In this document: one piece after another, positions 54,176 to 63,889 of the stretch
Layout: each line of letters opens with the position of its first letter
Numbering within the stretch: position 1 is the stretch's first letter
DNA from: a candidate division KSB1 bacterium
GTDB lineage: Bacteria; Electryoneota; RPQS01
Direction: 5' to 3'
DNA: 64,000 nucleotides
Assembly (NCBI GenBank): GCA_016214895.1
Contig: JACRMR010000003.1
Location: 310,001 to 374,000 of the forward strand
Translations under genes and position numbers: made by a program
The notes under the pieces: generated by a model
Databases searched by the model: none
Told to the model about the DNA's origin: nothing
The model's input: the letters and a program-made list of their open reading frames with translations, nothing else

Positions 54176-55018
54176 TTAATTCTGCCCCTCCACGAGCCGG
54201 ATTTCGGCTTCGCTCAGCCCATACAGTTCATAAACCAGCACATCAATCTCGCGGTCCGTGGCGGCGATCCGGCGCGCTAACTTCTCCTGTTCGACGGGCG
54301 ACTTCGTTTCCGGCAGCCGCCGGTTCAGTTCCAGCATCGTCTCCACCAGCTTCACCATCCGGTCATGACGAGATTTGTCGGCCTTGTCCTTGAGGTCGAT
54401 GGTGCGGATGGGAAGTTGTTCGATGTATATCCTCTGCTGAAGTAGACGGCCCCGCTTATCCGCATCACCCAAAACTGAACACAGCCGCATCAGGAATAAC
54501 CACATCAACTTCGAATTCAGCAGCCCAAGAAGATATGGGTCTTTGCGCGGGATAATGAATGTGGTCTTGTTGCTGTACAGTTGCTCATCATCGAAGGCGA
54601 ACCGCGACTCCATCGCGATTTCCGGATACACAATCTTCGGCTGCTCGAAAGCGTCATAGTAATCGCATGCCCTTAGTTCCCACCAGAAGTCGCCCTGATC
54701 CTGCCGTGCGATGGCTTTTGTTTTATGCGGCAGGAGATGCTCCCAAAGCGCCGGATAGGTCTCGCGAAACCACTTGGTCGGGTCCGCGCCCTGAGGAGCG
54801 TGTTCCAACGTCCAACCTTTCCGGATTGCGATCACATATCGGTCGAACTCTCGGATATGATATTTCCTCACATCATCGCCAACGACAAACGGTTTGATTA
54901 GTTCCGCGCTCTTCTTGTGTGCTTTGATTAGTGCCTTGCGCGTCTCGCCGTCAATCACAAAGGCCTCGTTGTAGCCCGGTGAGAATGCCGCGATAGATTT
55001 GATTCTTTGCATAGTCAC
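54176..55018 (-). CDS. C-terminal (target-recognition) part of a frameshifted restriction-modification enzyme
   Basis: A 280-codon frame that carries the normal continuation of the gene at 54951-57365. From about codon 17 it reads 'NEAFVIDGETRKALIKAHKKSAEL', the conserved segment that follows 'YRGILTG' in class I DNA methyltransferase/restriction fusions, then a TaqI-like target-recognition domain ('NSKLMWLFLMRLC', 'LPIRTIDL') and a final helix 'EREIDVLVYELYGLSEAEIRLV'-like, seen from about residue 255. The first codons (MTMQRIKSIAAF) are a frame-shadow, not a real start. The stop abuts a palindromic repeat. Alone this piece cannot be active. Confidence 0.7.
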   Translation of the reverse strand: MTMQRIKSIAAFSPGYNEAFVIDGETRKALIKAHKKSAELIKPFVVGDDVRKYHIREFDRYVIAIRKGWTLEHAPQGADPTKWFRETYPALWEHLLPHKTKAIARQDQGDFWWELRACDYYDAFEQPKIVYPEIAMESRFAFDDEQLYSNKTTFIIPRKDPYLLGLLNSKLMWLFLMRLCSVLGDADKRGRLLQQRIYIEQLPIRTIDLKDKADKSRHDRMVKLVETMLELNRRLPETKSPVEQEKLARRIAATDREIDVLVYELYGLSEAEIRLVEGQN

Positions 55019-57365
55019 CGAGCGGCACGCCGCACGCTTTCATCTTCTCGATGATGTCCAACTCGCCCGTGCCCGTTAGCGCCCAATTGTAGCCGCCAAT
55101 CGCTCTGTTATCAAGCGTTTGACCGACAGTGTTGACCTCGTTCTCCAACGAGTCGAAGTCCAGTCGTTTGATGGGTGCGTAGATGAAGCTCTGCTCCTTG
55201 GCGTCACGCACTTCGGTCAAGACAATTACTGGAAATGTGGCGGCATCCTTGAAGACCTTGAGTTCTCCAAAATCAATCAGCTCATGAATCCGCGTCTGCT
55301 TCGCGATGAACTCGCGCAGCGGCCCGCCGTAGTCCGCGCGCATCCATTTGTTGGAACAGATCATCCCAAACCGTCCGCCCGATTTCAGCAGACGGTGGCT
55401 CTGCTCAACAAAATAAGCATAGAGATCGGCGACACCGTTGTAGACCTCAAACCTTGTTTTCGCGTACTCTTTGAATTGCTGCCCCAGACTCTCTTGCCTC
55501 ACATACGGCGGATTCCCGATCACGGCGTCAAAGCCGCCCTGCTTGAAGACCGCCTTGAACTCGGTCTGCCAGTCGAACGGATTGATGCGGGAGATCTCGT
55601 CGGCCGATAGGCTACCTCCCGAATGAACCCCCCTTCGATTCCCCCCAAATGAAGACATTTGGGGGGAAGGCCCACTCTGCTCCCCCCCAAATCTTTGATT
55701 TGGGGGGGCAGGGGGGGTTCTCGGGGAGAGGATGTCCGTCCCAATCAGCGAATTGCCGCACTTGATGTTCGCGCCGAGATCGGGTAGCGCGCGATGCCGC
55801 AGCTTGAGTTCGCCCTGCACCGTGTCCTTGCTCTCGCCTTCAAGCACCTTGAGCAAGAGCGAGAGCTTCGTCACCTCCACCGCCTGCGCGTCAATATCCA
55901 CACCATAAATATTGTTCAGCAGAATCCGCTTGCGCTCTTCCAAAGTCAGCTTCCAACCGCCGCCGGAAGCTTGGTAGATCGGGAGCTTGCGGGAACGCAA
56001 CCCCCCTTCAGTTCCCCCCAAATTAGGAAATTTGGGGGGAAGGCCCGACTCTTTCCCCCCCAAATCTTTGATTTGGGGGGGCAGGGGGGGTTCTGTGTAA
56101 TACCGCAAATGCCAATCCAGCAAATGCTGATACGCGCCAATCAGGAAGCTCCCCGAACCACAGGCCGGATCGAGTACGCGCAGCTTGCTCACCTCGTCCG
56201 GCGTCTTGCCCTCCAATAACTTACCGACCGTGTGCTTGACGATGTAATCGACAATGTACGTCGGCGTGTAATACACCCCGCCCGCCTTCTTGACCTCGGG
56301 CTTGTACTCGACGTCAACCGTCTTGCCTTTCAGGTAGATCACCTTGCCCAGGAACTGCTCGTAAACCTGCCCGAGAATGTCCGCCGGAAAGACCGAGAAC
56401 TCGTACGGACTCTCGGGATAGTAGAGCGACTTGAGGATCTCCTTCAGCAGCTTGTCATCGATCGCGAGCGACGGAGTGAGCGCGTCCACCGCCTCGGCGC
56501 GCTGCTCTTTCGGATTGAAATGAAACAGACCGGAATTGTAGCGCTCGTCCGCCGCCTGAAAGCGCGTGACCAGACCCCGGTAGGTATCGGTGCCTTTCAG
56601 CAGCGATTTCAGCCCGCCGTACTCCTCGATCCCGCGATCTTCGCACACCCGCAGGAACAACAGCCGATCAATCGTGCGGGCTACGGCGAAGTTCAAATCC
56701 GCCGCCGTGAGCTGCTTATTGCGCAAGAGCAAATTGCGCGCGAGCACCGTCCGCCACTCCTCGATTTCTTTCAGGAATTCGCCGTCAACCGTATCCGTGC
56801 CGCGATGCTTGCCACCTTTGTCGATCGCATATTTATCGAATGAGCCTTTGAGCAACGCTTCACGCGAGAAGGTGCTCTCCAGAAATTCCCACTTGGCCGT
56901 GAGCTCCGTGTACTTGAAATACTCGATCCGGCGCAACTTGGAGGGATCATCCTTGACGGGCCGCCAGCGGCAATCATAGACCGCGAACTCCTCGAAGTTC
57001 GTCAAAATCGAGAGCGGCAACTTCGCCGACCAGGCATAACGGCGTAATTGATAGGCCGGCTCGGGGTCATCCTTCACGAACACCCGCGGCTTCTTCGCCT
57101 CGACGAAGAACTTGCGCGTCCCCCCAATGCGAAACGCGTAGTCCGGGGCCTTAGTCGATTCGCCGACCTTCAGTGAATCTTCGTGGATGACGTCGCGATA
57201 GGCTTCGGCATATCCCGCGCGGTTGTCCATGTCCCAACCCAGCGCCCCGAACAACGGATTCAAAAAATCCTGCCGCAGTTGCGCTTCGTTATAGGAGGCG
57301 GAGCGATAGCCGTCGTAATTGCGCTCGAAGCGCTCGCAAAGGTCGGCGATTAGGGATGGAGCCAT
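54951..57365 (-). CDS. Type IIG-like restriction-modification enzyme, N-terminal part (frameshifted)
   Basis: An 804-codon frame. The first 200 residues look like a nuclease domain with a PD-(D/E)xK pattern ('APDYAFRI', then 'FFVEAKKP'). A helical part precedes an N6-adenine methyltransferase domain with motif I 'LDPACGSGSFLIG' near residue 400, 'GVDIDAQAVEVTKLSLLL' and the catalytic 'NPPYVRQ' near residue 617. It ends early with 'ILTGLQRGLCD' because of a single extra base near 54977; removing it would give 'TGLNEAFVIDGE' and join the next frame into about 1060 residues. Two 94-base repeats lie in frame between motif I and NPPY. The gene starts four bases after acs on the same strand. Confidence 0.8.
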   Translation of the reverse strand: MAPSLIADLCERFERNYDGYRSASYNEAQLRQDFLNPLFGALGWDMDNRAGYAEAYRDVIHEDSLKVGESTKAPDYAFRIGGTRKFFVEAKKPRVFVKDDPEPAYQLRRYAWSAKLPLSILTNFEEFAVYDCRWRPVKDDPSKLRRIEYFKYTELTAKWEFLESTFSREALLKGSFDKYAIDKGGKHRGTDTVDGEFLKEIEEWRTVLARNLLLRNKQLTAADLNFAVARTIDRLLFLRVCEDRGIEEYGGLKSLLKGTDTYRGLVTRFQAADERYNSGLFHFNPKEQRAEAVDALTPSLAIDDKLLKEILKSLYYPESPYEFSVFPADILGQVYEQFLGKVIYLKGKTVDVEYKPEVKKAGGVYYTPTYIVDYIVKHTVGKLLEGKTPDEVSKLRVLDPACGSGSFLIGAYQHLLDWHLRYYTEPPLPPQIKDLGGKESGLPPKFPNLGGTEGGLRSRKLPIYQASGGGWKLTLEERKRILLNNIYGVDIDAQAVEVTKLSLLLKVLEGESKDTVQGELKLRHRALPDLGANIKCGNSLIGTDILSPRTPPAPPNQRFGGEQSGPSPQMSSFGGNRRGVHSGGSLSADEISRINPFDWQTEFKAVFKQGGFDAVIGNPPYVRQESLGQQFKEYAKTRFEVYNGVADLYAYFVEQSHRLLKSGGRFGMICSNKWMRADYGGPLREFIAKQTRIHELIDFGELKVFKDAATFPVIVLTEVRDAKEQSFIYAPIKRLDFDSLENEVNTVGQTLDNRAIGGYNWALTGTGELDIIEKMKACGVPLGDYAKNQIYRGILTGLQRGLCD
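55626..55719. repeat. 94-bp composite palindromic element in frame in the methyltransferase domain, copy A
   Basis: AACCCCCCTTCGATT, palindrome CCCCCCAAATG-AAGA-CATTTGGGGGG, linker AAGGCCCACTCTGC, palindrome CCCCCCAAAT-CTTTG-ATTTGGGGGG, then CAGGGGGGGTT. On the coding strand it is read as 'TPPAPPNQRFGGEQSG' and 'PSPQMSSFGGNRRG', placed just after 'GNSLIGTDIL' and before 'SADEISRINPFDW'. Confidence 0.88.
55999..56092. repeat. 94-bp composite palindromic element in frame in the methyltransferase domain, copy B
   Basis: Same layout and length as copy A, with loop and linker changes. It is read in another frame, giving 'PPLPPQIKDLGGKESG' and 'LPPKFPNLGGTEGG'. It sits between 'LLDWHLRYYTE' and 'LPIYQASGGGWKLTLEERK', which would be continuous in a repeat-free protein. 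All three minus-strand frames through it are free of stops. Confidence 0.88.
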
Positions 57366-57369
57366 CGGC

Positions 57370-59328
<1,959 letters not shown>

Positions 59329-59371
59329 GGGAAGAAAGGGCTGTTGCTACCGAGTGGAAACGCAGTGGCAA

Positions 59372-59400
59372 TATATACGGAATCTGCGGCGGAAATTCAA
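59372..59400 (-). promoter_or_regulatory. Sigma-70-like promoter of acs (TTGAAT-N17-TATATA)
   Basis: On the minus strand TTGAAT (59400-59395) and TATATA (59377-59372) are separated by 17 bases, about 44 bases before the acs ATG. Confidence 0.65.
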
Positions 59401-59424
59401 TAGGATTGGGGCGAGGATAGCAAA

Positions 59425-59447
59425 CGAGCGACCCGGAAGGTCGCTCG
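59425..59447 (-). terminator. Terminator after the coiled-coil protein gene
   Basis: CGAGCGACC and GGTCGCTCG form a perfect 9-bp stem with loop CGGAA, followed on the minus strand by TTTG. It separates the cutA-doxX-coiled-coil genes from the acs promoter. Confidence 0.65.
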
Positions 59448-59482
59448 GAGCATAAGCGGCGGTAGAGATCGGCCAGACCGCT

Positions 59483-59767
59483 CTACCCGGTCACCCGCTT
59501 CAGTTCCTCCGTCAGCCGGTTCAGTTCGTCCTGATAGTAGCGGACGCGGGCGACGAGTTCCTCGATGCGGGGATCGACGAGGCTGACCGCGGCTCCTTCA
59601 ATGAGATAGCCGAACACGGCTTCGCCGAGGCTGGCCTGCGCGGCTTTGAGTCGGCGCTCCGCCTGAAACATGTCCATGCGCAGTCTGCCCTGCCGCGCCA
59701 GATCGTCCGCGCGGTCACGCATCTCACGCAGCCCTTCGCGGACCGTGGTCTTAAGGTCTTCAAGCAT
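59483..59767 (-). CDS. Small coiled-coil protein of unknown function
   Basis: A 94-residue soluble protein, almost fully helical. Charged heptad-like stretches at both ends ('LKTTVREGLREMRDRADDL' and 'ELVARVRYYQDELNRLTEEL') flank a hydrophobic centre ('SLGEAVFGYLIEGAAVSLV'). It looks like an antiparallel helical hairpin that could associate with a membrane or partner protein. It follows doxX on the same strand by 90 bases. No family was recognised. Confidence 0.55.
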   Translation of the reverse strand: MLEDLKTTVREGLREMRDRADDLARQGRLRMDMFQAERRLKAAQASLGEAVFGYLIEGAAVSLVDPRIEELVARVRYYQDELNRLTEELKRVTG

Positions 59768-59857
59768 GAATTGGATTCTCCTGTCTTGGAACGGCGGAAC
59801 ATTCCGCCCCTAATGTTGTGACGACAGGCGAGGGCGGATGGTTCCGCACGGCGCAGC

Positions 59858-60280
59858 TTATTTTTCCTTCTTGACCGGCGCGGACTTCCGGCCGCCTTTG
59901 CCGCTGGGATGTACGGCGAATGGTCCCGCGCCGTTCAGCATAAAGAAGATGCAGACCACGAGATAGGCGACGGCCTTCTCCCGTTGCGGGAACGGATCCA
60001 GTGCCTGGCTCACGAAGGCGGCCACGGCCATCACGGTTCCGCCGGCGAGCGCCGCCCAGCGAGTCCAGAGGCCGATCAGGACGAACAGGCCGCCGAACAG
60101 TTCTGACGCGACCGCCGCCCACGCCCAAACGAGCGGGACGGGAAAGCCCATCGGCTCGACCGCATTCATGGCGAAATCGCCCACGCCGCGTTCGAGCTTG
60201 CCGTAACCGTGGTACATGAGGCCGACGCCCAGCGCGATGCGCAGCCACAGAATCGCCAGATCGGTGAGCTTGTTCTTCAT
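59858..60280 (-). CDS. DoxX-family membrane protein
   Basis: A 140-residue protein with four transmembrane helices and the DoxX pattern: 'LRIALGVGLMYHGYGKLERG', 'LVWAWAAVASELFGGLFVLIG', 'GGTVMAVAAF' and 'LVVCIFFMLNGAG'. The tail is Lys/Gly-rich. DoxX-like proteins are tied to redox processes at the membrane, but their exact role is unclear. The ATG at 60280 is five bases after the cutA stop, so the two are co-transcribed. Confidence 0.82.
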   Translation of the reverse strand: MKNKLTDLAILWLRIALGVGLMYHGYGKLERGVGDFAMNAVEPMGFPVPLVWAWAAVASELFGGLFVLIGLWTRWAALAGGTVMAVAAFVSQALDPFPQREKAVAYLVVCIFFMLNGAGPFAVHPSGKGGRKSAPVKKEK

Positions 60281-60285
60281 GGAGT

Positions 60286-60618
60286 CTATAGTTTCATTTC
60301 CGCGCGCATCCACTCGCGGTAGGACGCGCTCACACCGACGGCTTCAAAAACAAGAAACTCGGGGACTTCGTAGGGATGCTCCTCGGCGAAGTAGCGTTCC
60401 AGCTCCGGCAGCTTGTCACGGTGCGTTTTGAGGATCAGCAGCACCTCGCGGTCCTCGGTCATGGTCTCGCTCAGCCAGAAGTAGCGCGACATGACCTCCC
60501 CGATGGCACTGACGCAGGCCACGAGCCGCCGCTCGACAAGCCCCCGGGCGAAATCCCGGGCGTGGTCCTCCCCGGCAACCGTTGTATATATGATAATTTC
60601 ACCACCACCGGCTTCCAT
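60286..60618 (-). CDS. cutA: Divalent-cation tolerance protein CutA
   Basis: A 110-residue protein of the CutA1 family, a trimeric ferredoxin-like fold. Motifs: 'IIIYTTVAGEDHARDFARGLVERRLVACV', seen in pieces, 'SRYFWLSET', 'EVLLILKTHRDKLPELERY' and 'HPYEVPEFL'. It was named from copper-tolerance mutants, although its molecular role is not settled. The ATG at 60618 has GAGGG nine bases ahead; another at 60624 would be only three bases away. Confidence 0.92.
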   Translation of the reverse strand: MEAGGGEIIIYTTVAGEDHARDFARGLVERRLVACVSAIGEVMSRYFWLSETMTEDREVLLILKTHRDKLPELERYFAEEHPYEVPEFLVFEAVGVSASYREWMRAEMKL

Positions 60619-60719
60619 GACCATCTACCCTCGGGTTCGGGTTACGATTCACGCTGCATAATATAGCATTTTTCTTGCGAAAGTGCAGTGTAGGATGAAT
60701 CTTGTAGCGGCGCACCGCG

Positions 60720-60843
60720 TGCGCTCGGGGTCCCCGCCGAGCCGGGCGTCCCCGCTCTTCCCCCGCCGAGCCGTGCGTCCCCGCCCGGCCGGAATCCTCT
60801 TCGGTTTCCCCCCCCCACATCCTGTGGGGGGCCGGGGGGGAAC
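60720..60843. repeat. Cluster of dispersed repeat modules between the BNR gene and cutA
   Basis: Two near-copies of a 'CCGAGCC-G-GCGTCCCCGC' unit (about 60737-60756 and 60765-60784) are followed by CGGCCGGAATC and the palindrome CCCCCACATCCTGTGGGGG with a G-run. The palindrome matches 42650-42680 and 34646-34672. The rest of the 300-base gap is low-complexity T/A-rich sequence (TTCGATTTTCGATTTTCAATTTCC near 60905-60930) with no gene. Confidence 0.65.
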
Positions 60844-60928
60844 TCGGATTTCAGCGTTTCAGCGTTTTCTTCCCCACGCGGGCGTTCGGAATCGGCATTT
60901 CAATTTTCGATTTTCGATTTTCAATTTC

Positions 60929-63259
60929 CTATTTCACCACCACCACCGGCAACACCTGCAGCTCGCCCCGCCCCGGCGCAATCGCCACGAAATATTTTCC
61001 AGACGAGAATTCCCCGCCGCGCAGATCGACGGAGTAGTTGACGATCCCGGCGCGCACGATCACGGCCACCGGATTCACCAGCCGGATCGTCACCATCGCG
61101 TTCGTCGGATTAGGGAAGAGCGTAACCTCTGTTTTTTCCGGGATGAACCGCCAGCGTTCACGACTGCCATCGTAAATAGAGTCGGACTTCGTGTACAAGT
61201 AGAATCCAATGTCTGGAATCATGGGTAGCCCCATTATGGTTTTCGGCCACCCCGCGCTGACTTCAAACTGCTGGATACCGACCGGTGGCTGCTCGCAGTA
61301 CTGCTCCCAGTAGCCATCGCCCGTTCCCCGCCAGATGCCCTGCAACGGAATATAGACATACACAAACTCCGTCGTGTCCCAGTCAAAGGCGACCTGTGTC
61401 ACTTGCCCCGTATTCGGTAAGTTGCCGAAGCAGGAATGCCAGTTGCCGACGCCGTCTCCGTCATTACGGCTGAATGCGCTGTCGCCATAGTTCGCGAAGA
61501 ATCGCCCCAGCGACCGTTGCGGCCAAATGTAGCGCGCGGCGTGGCCTTCACTTCCGGGAACGAGCTGCCAGGACTGCCCGCCAGTCGTCGAGTAGAACAG
61601 ACCGCCCGGCCGGTCAAGGAATGCGGTTCCTGAGCACAGCAATGTCTCCGGTTCGGAGGTATAGTAGACGACATCCTCGATCCGCATACTGCGCGGAAGG
61701 ATTTCACCGTACGTAAAGCTCCACGTGCGGCCCAAGTCAGTGGTGCGTGCGATTCGCAGCGAATCGTGATCCTGTCGATAGTTGGCAATAAAGAACTCGT
61801 CAGGGTTGTCCGGCGACCAGTCCACGCCGCCACCGCTCTGGTAGTCATAGCGCCACCATGCTGTATTCGTCACATGGTGGAAGCTCGACGCGGCATTGGT
61901 GGAAATGGCGAAGTTCATCCCGCGAGCGAGAATATGCTGAGGATCCGCTGCCGATGCTGGTCCGATGAACTCGAAGATGTCATCACCCCGCGGTTCTTCC
62001 TGACTGCCCGTCGGCTGCCAGTTCCGACCGGAATCCGTGCTCCGCCAAAGATCCGCATCCGCGCGAATGAACCCCGTGATCGGCGAATAGAAGATGTCAC
62101 TGGGCAGAAACCGACTCCAGTCCGGTGGGGCAAGATCGATCAAGCGGAATGCCTCGCCAGGCCCGGGCCGGTAGTAGTAGTACGAGGTCATCGTCATCGC
62201 CCGGCCTTCCGTTCCAGAAAACGCATAGAATTCAGGTCCGGCTCTTGAATTGCTGAAATTGGACGAAGACGTCCATGTCCGACCGCCATCAAATGACTCA
62301 TGAAGCTTGCGCTCGCCTGCGGCGAATAATCCGTACCAGTGGTTGACGTTCACACGGTCCTGAACAATGTGGCCGATGAAGTAGATCGAATCCGGAGCAT
62401 GGTACAGCGTATCAAACGTGGCACCGGCGTCTAGTGACTCCAGAATGTAGTAGTTATCTCCGCTGCCATGGTCGCCGACAACCAGCAACCGGTCGGAGTT
62501 TGAGTGATCGACGTTCCAGTCGCGATACCACGTGCGCGTGCCGAATCGATAAACCTGCTCGTAGGAGTCGTCGGCAAGATTCAAGTGATACATGCGATGG
62601 ACATTCGCCGACGTCCCGAGGAAATACACAAATCCGGCAGGGTTGACGATCTCTGATACTCCCAGAACCGACGGCACAAGGTCAAGCCGCGTCCACGTCA
62701 CACCGTAATCGGTGGTCTTCCACGGATCCTCGGATTTGGGAAAGAAGTACCCTGTTGCCGGTTGATCGGGCAGCCAGACCATCTGCCCGGTGGATCGATA
62801 ATCTGACTCAATCACAAACTGCCAGGTCGCCCCGCCATCAGTGGTTCGAAACAGAGAGTCCGGATAGGCCTCAATCGATTCTTCCATAAAGCCGAACCAG
62901 ATGGAGTCCAGCGTCGGATGCTGGAACAACTGCACGGGTCGCGCCAGCCAGGTCGGCCGCGTAAACGGAATCAACTCACTGCTGAAGTCACGGGTGTTCA
63001 CCCGGTACATGGAACCCACATCGCGATCCAGGCAAAACCAAAGGCACACATCGCCGTTCCAGTGACCCTCGGTGTAGGGACCCAGGGCAGTGTGTGGTGC
63101 CTCCTGTGTCCATTCGTTCCAGCCAGCAAACGCAAGGTCTGGCAACAGGATAGTAGACAGGCCCCCCCAAAACAAAACACACCTCGCCGCAGAGCGCAGC
63201 AAGGTGTTCAATAGTCGAGAATTAGAGCGGCCGAGGAGCAGGTACGGGCGTCGCGGCAT
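60929..63259 (-). CDS. Secreted BNR-repeat (sialidase/VPS10-like) propeller protein with C-terminal sorting domain
   Basis: A 776-residue protein. After a long, arginine-rich signal region ('CVLFWGGLSTILLPDLAFA' as hydrophobic core) it carries many Asp-box/BNR motifs: 'TTDGGATWQF', 'SLDAGATFDT', 'SFDGGRTWTS', 'STDSGRNWQP', 'TTDLGRTWSF' and 'STTGGQSWQL'. These mark one or two beta-propellers of the kind seen in sialidases and sortilin. No catalytic sialidase residues are evident. The last 80 residues ('TLFPNPTNAMVTIRLV' to 'LPVVVVK') are a weaker version of the sorting domain. The start is uncertain: a terminator-like element (63171-63207) falls inside the first codons. Confidence 0.72.
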   Translation of the reverse strand: MPRRPYLLLGRSNSRLLNTLLRSAARCVLFWGGLSTILLPDLAFAGWNEWTQEAPHTALGPYTEGHWNGDVCLWFCLDRDVGSMYRVNTRDFSSELIPFTRPTWLARPVQLFQHPTLDSIWFGFMEESIEAYPDSLFRTTDGGATWQFVIESDYRSTGQMVWLPDQPATGYFFPKSEDPWKTTDYGVTWTRLDLVPSVLGVSEIVNPAGFVYFLGTSANVHRMYHLNLADDSYEQVYRFGTRTWYRDWNVDHSNSDRLLVVGDHGSGDNYYILESLDAGATFDTLYHAPDSIYFIGHIVQDRVNVNHWYGLFAAGERKLHESFDGGRTWTSSSNFSNSRAGPEFYAFSGTEGRAMTMTSYYYYRPGPGEAFRLIDLAPPDWSRFLPSDIFYSPITGFIRADADLWRSTDSGRNWQPTGSQEEPRGDDIFEFIGPASAADPQHILARGMNFAISTNAASSFHHVTNTAWWRYDYQSGGGVDWSPDNPDEFFIANYRQDHDSLRIARTTDLGRTWSFTYGEILPRSMRIEDVVYYTSEPETLLCSGTAFLDRPGGLFYSTTGGQSWQLVPGSEGHAARYIWPQRSLGRFFANYGDSAFSRNDGDGVGNWHSCFGNLPNTGQVTQVAFDWDTTEFVYVYIPLQGIWRGTGDGYWEQYCEQPPVGIQQFEVSAGWPKTIMGLPMIPDIGFYLYTKSDSIYDGSRERWRFIPEKTEVTLFPNPTNAMVTIRLVNPVAVIVRAGIVNYSVDLRGGEFSSGKYFVAIAPGRGELQVLPVVVVK
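63171..63207 (-). terminator. Second copy of the structured terminator-like element
   Basis: On the minus strand ACACC-TT-GCTGC-GCTCT-GCGGC-GA-GGTGT, followed by GTTTTGTTTTGG. The outer stem and tail equal those at 45546-45582. The inner stem keeps pairing through one G-U pair, and the loop differs. In the current reading it encodes part of the signal peptide of the BNR protein. Confidence 0.5.
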
Positions 63260-63360
63260 GGTCAGAATCAGCAAGGTTACCACAGCATCTTCGCGAACGA
63301 AGTTTGTATCAATTTACACCGGGAATCGCGGATTGTCAAGCGCATGACTGGCCGAGTCCT

Positions 63361-63450
63361 GTAGGGGCCGATTGCATCGCCCGCGCCCAGCCCGTTCCGC
63401 CGAGCCGGGAGTCCTTCCCCACATCCGGCCGAGCAGGGATTCCTTCCCTT
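63361..63450. repeat. Dispersed repeat modules upstream of the BNR gene
   Basis: GTAGGGGCCGATTGCATCGCCC, then 'CCGAGCCGGGAGTCC' and 'GCCGAGCAGGGATTCCTTCCC', the latter also found at 34769-34790 and 34912-34932. The 340 bases between the BNR gene and the next possible gene hold only this and AT-richer sequence from 63570. Confidence 0.5.
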
Positions 63451-63600
63451 CCCTCCGGGCCTTTCGTTCCGTCAAATATCCCGCATCTCCCCGTCACTCG
63501 GATAGATAACTCCGCCGCCCCGGATGCACTTCATCCCTCATCCCTCTTCAGCAACTTTCGCCGAATTGGCAAAGTCTAATAAGAGGAAGGGGGTGCTCCC

Positions 63601-63780
63601 ATGAGGAACCCCATGAAAGTGCGGACCATGTTCAAACGGTGGTGGCCGCGCGGTACGCGTCAGGATGAGTCTGAGTCCGCTCGCCCATTCGTGGCAATGG
63701 AGCGCTTGCGGCGGTTAACGTACGGTGTCCTTCGTCGGGTGCCGTTGCGCAACCAGTGGACAGGAAAGCGAAAAGTATAA
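63601..63780 (+). CDS. Possible small basic protein
   Basis: A 59-codon frame with ATG at 63601, preceded by AGAGGAAGGGGG about seven to ten bases upstream, and followed by a strong terminator (63807-63830). The product is very basic and Trp/Arg-rich (MRNPMKVRTMFKRWWPRG at the start, 'LRRLTYGVLRRVPLRNQW' near the end). No family was recognised. A 68-codon frame on the other strand (63632-63838) overlaps it and contains a lipobox-like 'LSTGC', but has no ribosome binding site and runs through the terminator. Confidence 0.4.
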   Translation: MRNPMKVRTMFKRWWPRGTRQDESESARPFVAMERLRRLTYGVLRRVPLRNQWTGKRKV

Positions 63781-63806
63781 CGTGTGCCGCGCGAGGCATG
63801 CGCAGG

Positions 63807-63830
63807 GGGCGGGTCCAAGTTGACCCGCCC
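63807..63830 (+). terminator. Intrinsic terminator
   Basis: GGGCGGGTC and GACCCGCCC form a perfect 9-bp stem with loop CAAGTT, followed by TTT. It closes the possible 59-codon gene and separates it from the next exported-protein gene. Confidence 0.75.
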
Positions 63831-63889
63831 TTTGCCATCCAGATTTGTGATTCGTTAGCTCACTTCATTATACCGAAGGAGAACCGATC

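Noticed and set aside
53674-56092. CRISPR-like array
   Set aside because: The repeated units are palindromic, unevenly spaced by hundreds of bases and lie inside genes; no spacers and no cas genes.
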